Source of the DNA: Zychaea mexicana
Taxonomy: Eukaryota; Mucoromycota; Mucoromycetes; Mucorales; Lichtheimiaceae
Direction of reading: 5' to 3'
Assembly: GCF_025766255.1 (NCBI RefSeq)
Contig: NW_026516808.1
Span: 35,650-99,649, forward strand
DNA length: 64,000 bases
Of this stretch, positions 57,831 through 64,000 are shown in pieces. The position numbers and the translations under genes are program-made. Within the stretch, counting starts at the first letter, position 1. The number at the start of each line of letters is the position of its first letter. Under the pieces are notes generated by a model. The model was not told the origin of the DNA. It saw nothing but the letters and a program-made list of their open reading frames with translations, and did no database searches.

Positions 57831-57850
57831 CAGCAAATGGATAAAAATTA

Positions 57851-58399
57851 GCTCTCCCACTAAAATCCTTCTCCCCCAAAAACATCTAGGATGACCCCTT
57901 TTTTACACCACCTGGACTGCTGTGCTTCTTCCTACTCTGAGACTTTTTCCGCCACTATGCTTGTCTCCACTACTTTGCTTTCTTCTCCTTTCTTTTTTTT
58001 ATTTTTTTTGCCAATTACTAAATCAAAATTCTTCAACATTTTTATTTATTTGACCATCTACAAGTTTCTTGATTCGCCATTGCATTAGATTCCTTCAAAA
58101 TGCTTTTCAAATCTGGAGCGATTTCTATAATTCAAAACTTGTTTTTTATTTTATTCTCTACTACAACTATAGCAGCGTGAAGCCAAAAAAGAAAAAGACC
58201 AAGACCTGACCTAGGGTATTTTGCTTTTAAGAGTAGATTACTTTTATTTTACGTGGTAAATATGTAAGAGCACAGCTATTGTCTATTTGAATAGGGGTAA
58301 CAACAACGCCGGAATGGAGCCTCCCCAAAGGAACGACACACTGCCACGTATACGGTTCGATTTCTAAATGGTAGACGTCTATGCCTAGCATCCTAAACG
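57851..58399. other. No gene; expected CACTA right flank
   Basis: T/C-rich. A CACTAAAATCC word occurs at 57878, but no reverse-complement partner upstream of the Tnp2 gene was found, so the CACTA border stays open. Confidence 0.35.
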
Positions 58400-61300
58400 A
58401 CTCAAAGACTTACATATTTGGTCGCAGGTACTCAACAAAAGCAAAAACGAACTGGCAGAAATTACCGTCGGTGGGATTGCGTAGGTTGTGGACAAAGAAA
58501 CATAAAATACGCCCAGGACGAATGATCGCTTCAGTATGAAACTGAGTACTTGGGCAAACGACTCAGACATAAGTGCTAGTGTTAATGTAGCGAGACATTT
58601 CAGAAATGAATGTTTGGCCCAGGATATCGACTTTTGCAAATTTGTAGAGGTGATCGCTGACCTGATTACCACTAGTGCTAGTGAGTGACACAAAATTCAT
58701 ATCTGGAAACATCGATTGGTAATACTCGACAAGACAGTGGTAGTGGCGCATATCCATGTATACCTTTTTGCCTGTCTTGAGGGGAAGATATGATAGTAGC
58801 AGCGGCTCCCAACCAACTACACTTACTCCCGCGGCGTAGTCGAAATCCGATTGATCCAAAAACGGCTGACAATCGTAATGCTCTTGCATAGCTTCTGATT
58901 GTGGCAGCAACAGCTCAGCAATCCGTCTGGCAATCGTGCTGTTGCCGCACCGCTCGACCACGACTCGTCGGACCATATCATCAGCGAACACGACACTCAA
59001 AAACTTCTTCATGTACGTAAGCTCAAAACGGTCTTTTTGGTTGGTGTGCTGGTTCTTGATGATCTTGTTGAACCGCTCATAGCTGAATACCCACATGTTA
59101 TAGCAGCTGCCAAAATTGAGTACCATGTCGCGAAGGTGAACATGCAAGTGCATATTTGGCGTGACTTGATCTCTAGAGTACAATCTTGAAAAGTCGCGGC
59201 CAAATTTGAGCAGTAGTTGGTGGGCTTCCTCATTTTCGGCGATGGTGATAGATGGCTTACAGAGGAGACGTGCTGCTACGACAAAGAGCAACCAGTGTGT
59301 CATCTTTTCTCCAAGCAATCTTCCCTTCAACAACGACGGCGAGAGTGCAACAGTCCACGACCTCCATTCATCTGACGTCATTCCAGTAAATCCAGTCATA
59401 ATACAGCCGCGAGCGATGCTGTATGATGGGGGCACCACCATCTTTTCAAGGCAACTCTCCATATTGGTCAAATGCTCCTTGGTCAAGGTTCCGTCATCTT
59501 TCCATATGGTGGCCATGCGCTCGGCTGTCCCACAGAACATGTTGTGCATACAGTTGACTATTATCTGCGAAATAGGATCAAAGTATAGAAGACGATGCAA
59601 CTCGGACCAGTGTGTTCCATTTGACTTCTCCAACTGTGTCCTTTCGGTAGCCGTTTTTGCTGCCTTCCAAGCTTTTGCGTCTACTAAGTTCTTTGCCTTT
59701 GTCCGTAATCTCCAAGGAAAGTCAAAGTTAGAGTAATTGCACAGCCTTGGATTCTCTGCTTGTGATGGCCAGGAAATGTCGCAATGGTTACATCCGTAGA
59801 ATGAGTTTGGACCTGTAAAGCCAGAAACCTTTCTTGAACCCGGTATGTCCGATGCTACGAACAATAGAGCTGCTCGCACTTTGACCAAGGAGCCGTCATC
59901 AATAACCATATCTTTGCTATGATATAAATGTAACAGATCGTCGACCATTGGACGCAAGAAATTATTGATTTGCTCTATCAATACAAAAAAATGAAAGGAA
60001 ATCAGAATCACACATGTGAGACTCCAGAATCAACGAGCAAAAAGATAAGCAACAGTATAATCGAAATGGTACCTTTGGAGCTTTCGTGGGGTCCTGGTAC
60101 TATACCAACTAATATGACATTTAATGACTCGAATCGTTCAGATCTTGGCAGGTTATTGATTGTCATATACAGGGCACCAACAGAATACGAAGTCTGCTTA
60201 TTGAATGACTGGAACCAATCGACATTGAGCGTCAGCATAAGTGAGTGTTGAGTTCCGACATGTCCAACGAATGATACAGGGTTTTCTGCCGTGGATTCTG
60301 GCGCCATTATCGACCACCATTTGCAACCATCGTATACATCATCTAAAAAATTTGGTCGTGGGGTTCGCTTCCACCAGTGCTGGCGTTTTTCGCTGAATCC
60401 TGGTCTACGCATCATAATTGCAAGGCTTGCTGACACAGGATGATACGCATACACTTTGAAGGTACAAGGTTTCTGTTTCTCAAATAAAACAAGTTCATGC
60501 TGCATGGGGCTCGGTGTGCTATCATTGGATGGTGTGGGAACTTCTGGAACGAGCATTTCAAGTCGGTAGGTATATGTTCATTAGGATAGAGGCAGTGGCA
60601 GCTGGGACATATAACGATTGCTTGACCGCAATCCAAGAGCTCGTTAAGACCGGATAAGCGGCGTACAGTAGCCATTGACCGTGGGATACTGATTGGAATG
60701 TAGAGACCCGTAAAAACGACAGATAGAAAATGGAGGAGCAGCTCACCACCAGCCCTGCTCAAATAGCGATCTTGGAACAAGGCTAGGAAAAGGTAAAACA
60801 TGATAATGAAGTCGGATGGTCGTGTAATATCTGTGTAGAACATAGTGTATGAGATACTAATAATTTGAATTTCGTGCTACTATCTTTAGTTTATATGAGA
60901 ACATAAATTTACCATTGGTGTTTTCGTCCTCTTCTCCCTCAACAGTAATGTTGAATGTCGAAACTGATGGTGGCGGTTGCAGCAAGTCAATCATGCTTGT
61001 AGCTTGGCTGCTGGTCTCACTCAAGCTTGAATCGAGCTCCATTGGTGTGGCTAATGGGTCAAATGGCAATAACGTTAATGGTCTGATCGTCGATACTAGC
61101 ACCGAACAACCGAAGACGTTCCCACTCTGAAGACAAATGGCAACTTACAACTTTTGCCGGTGCTTGGCTGATCCGAATAGAGTAGCTAGAGGTTTGAACG
61201 ACCTTCGCGCCATGCAGAAACTAGAAGGATGGCCATTTATGTATTAGGAACCATACAACAATATATACACAACAACATATACAGCAATATATATACGACA

Positions 61301-61463
61301 ACATACACTTGGCTATTCCATGGTCGTGACGATGGCGACGTTCTGTTCGTGCTGACACAAGCTTACAGTGCGAGTCGTTTGAAACGAAACAACTGTTGCA
61401 ATGACAAAGTACGGCTCTGTTTGGATCCAGTGTAAGTGATGGAAGCGTGGGGGAAGTTGACAT
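58400..61463 (-). pseudogene. CACTA-type Tnp2 transposase
   Basis: The start is ATG 61463. The first exon has CHCNSCFVSNDSHCKLVSAR and RRHRHDHG, the N-terminal Cys/His motif of fungal Tnp2 proteins. Exons near 61100, 60840-60410 and 60556-60070 lead into LNVDWFQSFNKQTSYSVG and VILVGIVPGPHESS. An intron (about 60069-59975) and the long exon 59974-58563 follow: FLRPMVDDLLHLY, SGFTGPNSFYGCNHC, SNGTHWSELHRLLYFDPISQ, DCMHN-like VNCMHNMFCGTAER, and the C-terminal YERFNKIIKNQHTNQ. After a TGA at 58563 the frame continues (RPGRILCFFVHNLRNPTDG) to a GTAAGT near 58410. It is largely open and could be the autonomous partner of the element at 32816. Confidence 0.85.
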
Positions 61464-62019
61464 AATGAAGGTACTTGAAAAAAAATGGTTATATGATCCA
61501 AAGACTTATTTTATCCAGCTTATATATAGTCGAAGCAGAAAACTTATGCATAAAGTACTTGGAAGCTATTATTGCTTTGGACTTTGGACGGATGAGGATG
61601 CTATATTAATTGTTGGAAATGCACAGCAATGCTGGTGTGGATGTGTAGTCGTTTTTGGTAAATGCTACTATGCAGGTAGAGTAAACACCGCTGTTTCTGA
61701 AGTGCGTTTAATTTTTCACGGCCATCTTCATGTAGAACAGTAAGTTACAGATGAATTTTTTGCAGGTACAATTATCTTACACAGCAACCAGAGGGTAACA
61801 ACATTTTTTTCGTGAAAGAATGAAATAAAAAACAGCTGCTCACAACTGGATTGATAGTGTTTTCTTATTATAATGTGATGGCGCGGATCGATAAAAAAAC
61901 CAGGATGTGCATATTCCACGTCTCATTGTATAATGGTAGCTGCATGACGCTTACAGCAGCGAACGAAAAGAATAGGAAATGCACATGCACGAACAAGGCT
62001 TTGACCTAGTTGATATATA
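61464..62019. other. Upstream of Tnp2, no gene
   Basis: No recognisable domain. It may contain the CACTA 5' end. Confidence 0.35.
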
Positions 62020-62265
62020 TTACAGCGGGCAGCATCTGGATTTGGTAACTTTGTCTATGCATGTTTTTTTTCTCCCGCACAATGAGATATGTATACTTCT
62101 GCCTTCAATACGACAGATGATAAATGATGGGTAATATACAGCGGACAGCATCTCGATTTGGTATTGTTTTTATCGTTGTCCCTACACTAACATATCCCAT
62201 CTTTCTTATGCATGACTTTGGCTTTAGTAATAGATAGCGTACAGCGGGCAGCATCTCTTTTTGGT
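62020..62265 (+). repeat. Three spaced copies of an ACAGCGGGCAGCATCT motif
   Basis: ACAGCGG(G/A)CAGCATCT followed by GGATTTGGTA or a variant occurs at about 62022, 62137 and 62231, each with flanking TATA-like AT. The spacing is about 95-115 bp. Confidence 0.75.
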
Positions 62266-62665
62266 ATATATAATTTTCTCTCTTTCCTCCAAGCATCTAT
62301 GTATTCTGTCATGTACTACGCACTCATGGATGTTATACAACAGACATGCCCCGAATCTGACAATGCTGTCTCACTTACTTCAAAGCAAAACTATATCTGC
62401 ATCACATAGCTAAGAAAGAGAAACAACAAATACCATCCTCGCGCGATTAGATGCATCCCTTTCTATAATATATGTCTACTTTTCCTGAGACTTGTTTACA
62501 GATTTTACACATCAAGGCATATCATGCAAAAGTGTTCTGGATGGCCTGTACCGAATAGCTCATTCAGAGAACGGACATCTCAACTTATTTGGCCAAGACT
62601 TTTATCTAGTAGAGAGCTCGGTAACTTGGTGTCTGAATCATCCATTTCAACTAAAGTATAAATAG

Positions 62666-63319
62666 ATGGGCCATTCTCTAGCATTGATAGGCATCATAGC
62701 AATCTATGTCGTCACTACTTTCTCTACTACCATGTTCCCAGCAGGTCAATTCCACCAACAAAGCTTTTCTCCAGTCAATAACAATGAAATCCAGTCATTA
62801 CGCCAGCAAGTAGGACAGCTAGAACAGAGAGTTGCGGCATATATTCAGAGCCACAATACAATCAGAGCTGGAAGTGATATCAAGAACAGCAGCAGTAGTA
62901 GTATGATGGTAAGTATTTATAGGAGGTTTACAAGGTGGCAGCTATTTTGTATGGGCTACTACAAACATCTCGTCAACTTTTGAATTGTTTATTAGGGCCT
63001 TCTGCAAGAAGCCTATTCCTCTGTATCCAAGCACCAAGGTCTTGCCTGGGATTATAGCCTACGCATAAATGATCAGCCAAACTCTACAATCATAAGTCAA
63101 GTTCTTAGGACAGTGACGGAGAGTCGAGATTACCAGCTTTTTAACTGGAGCACCTAGGCTATGAAGAGGGCGCTCAGGGTTTCTTTTTACAATAAGAAAA
63201 ATTGGGAAACACAGCTGGACCACATAAAAGAAGCTCGCCGACAAAAAAGCAAGAAACGAGCTGCGCGTGCAAATATAAGTTTATTTTCAACTTCTCTTTA
63301 CAGCATGGATTCGCAATAA
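62666..63319 (+). CDS. Small uncharacterised protein, N-terminal membrane segment and coiled coil
   Basis: Exon 1 (62666-62908) encodes MGHSLALIGIIAIYVVTTFS, a hydrophobic signal-anchor-like start. A Gln/Asn-rich coiled coil follows (NNNEIQSLRQQVGQLEQRVA). An intron 62909-62995 (GTAAGT...TTAG) joins in phase to exon 2: LLQEAYSSVSKHQGLAWDYS and NSTIISQVLRTVTES. A TAG at 63155-63157 gives a 134-residue product. Without it the frame would run to TAA 63319 with a Lys/Arg-rich tail (EARRQKSKKRAARAN), which suggests the TAG is a mutation in a longer family. TATAAATA sits at 62657-62664, too close to this ATG, so translation may begin further in (Met at about 62732). Function unknown. Confidence 0.5.
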
Positions 63320-64000
63320 CATACAATATATATTCGGTTGAAAGTTGGCGAACAAGCGTAAGAGAACGTACAACGCAAACAAGACCCATCCAGCACTGTC
63401 CTTGTATCAAGATCCCTGAGACATCTTTGTTGTAGCATGCATGTCCGATATTGAGGATAGTTAAGTGATCTCTCGTCCAGCTTAGAGATCCGATAATGTA
63501 AGGACTAGCATGAGATCACTCGTACTCTATTCATCTTGATATATGCAGCATAGTCTAAATCAGCTTTATAGGCAACAGAGATAGACAAAATCCGCGAACC
63601 TGGCCACACATCCTCCCGTGAACGACCTACAATAGAACTTAACGATTGAACATTAGATGAAAAAGTTCGTCATGGCCTTGCGCTCTGGACATATAAGAAT
63701 TGAATAAAGCAGTTTTTTTTATATGAAAGACGTGTTTCTTCAAAAGCTTCTTCTACGTGTATCTTTTTGCCGCTCTTTTTATTTATTTAGTATTCCGCTC
63801 TGCTCAATTCAATTTCGTCACCTTTTTCTCTTCTACCCACTTTTTTCTACTTTTGCTGTGCATCTCCAACTTGTACTTTGAGCTTTTTTACTTGAACGGC
63901 CTCATCAGATTGTCACATCTTCGTGCTGAATGTGTCTTCCTTGAAGTCCTTCATACTAACACTGTCGCCTAAGCACCGTCACTTAAGCAACTATTGCGAT
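63320..64000. other. No gene recognised at the right end
   Basis: No domain or repeat stands out in either strand. The short hydrophobic frame near 63757-63972 is T-rich and unsupported. Confidence 0.4.

Overview
The window looks like nuclear DNA of an early-diverging fungus, most likely Mucoromycota. It has short spliceosomal introns of about 60-100 bp with GTAAGT or GTATGT donors, AT-rich intergenic DNA, and eukaryotic tRNA genes for Asp(GTC) and Lys(CTT). Its transposon set is MULEs (one with an OTU protease tail), hAT, Tc1-like, CACTA, Merlin and Ty3/gypsy elements. The species assignment is inference. Nearly everything recognisable is mobile, nested and mutated, and I see no intact housekeeping gene.

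Layout. 430-4315 is a complete MULE with long TIRs, a 9-bp target duplication and a decayed transposase ending in an OTU-like protease. 5348-7733 is a second MULE transposase pseudogene, followed by a 462-bp foldback MITE (7902-8363). 8914-13332 is a complete hAT element (8-bp duplication) next to a dispersed tRNA-like repeat. 13700-17652 is a second complete hAT (8-bp duplication) with a 349-bp MITE in one intron. 18354-21690 is a third MULE transposase, split by another tRNA-like repeat.

22072-31925 is a minus-strand Ty3/gypsy chromovirus. Its pol is interrupted exactly at a TA by a 5,034-bp foldback element (23286-28319). The arms of that element are inverted copies of a Tc1-like transposase unit, and it carries a gene with serine-recombinase (resolvase-like) motifs. 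This is the most interesting structure in the window.

32308-36000 holds a minisatellite split by a 2.1-kb CACTA-type element. 36790-42080 is a second minus-strand gypsy element. A tRNA-Asp lies at 43105. 44537-52287 is bounded by a second inverted pair of Tc1-like transposases. Between them lie an AT-rich island encoding a Cys/His motif reminiscent of large DNA virus proteins, and an uncharacterised gene with acidic repeats. 52578-54994 contains a truncated hAT copy, a degenerate tRNA-like sequence, another tRNA-like repeat and a Merlin (IS1595-like) transposase. 55290-56313 is a low-complexity gene split by a 417-bp repeat. A tRNA-Lys lies at 57571. 58400-61463 is a CACTA Tnp2 transposase. 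62666-63319 is a small uncharacterised gene.

How it works together. This is a graveyard of nested insertions, and three insertions can be ordered against their hosts: foldback into gypsy-1, MITE into hAT-2, CACTA into the minisatellite. Most in-frame stops can be explained by single C-to-T or G-to-A changes. Where duplicate copies can be compared, transitions far outnumber transversions.
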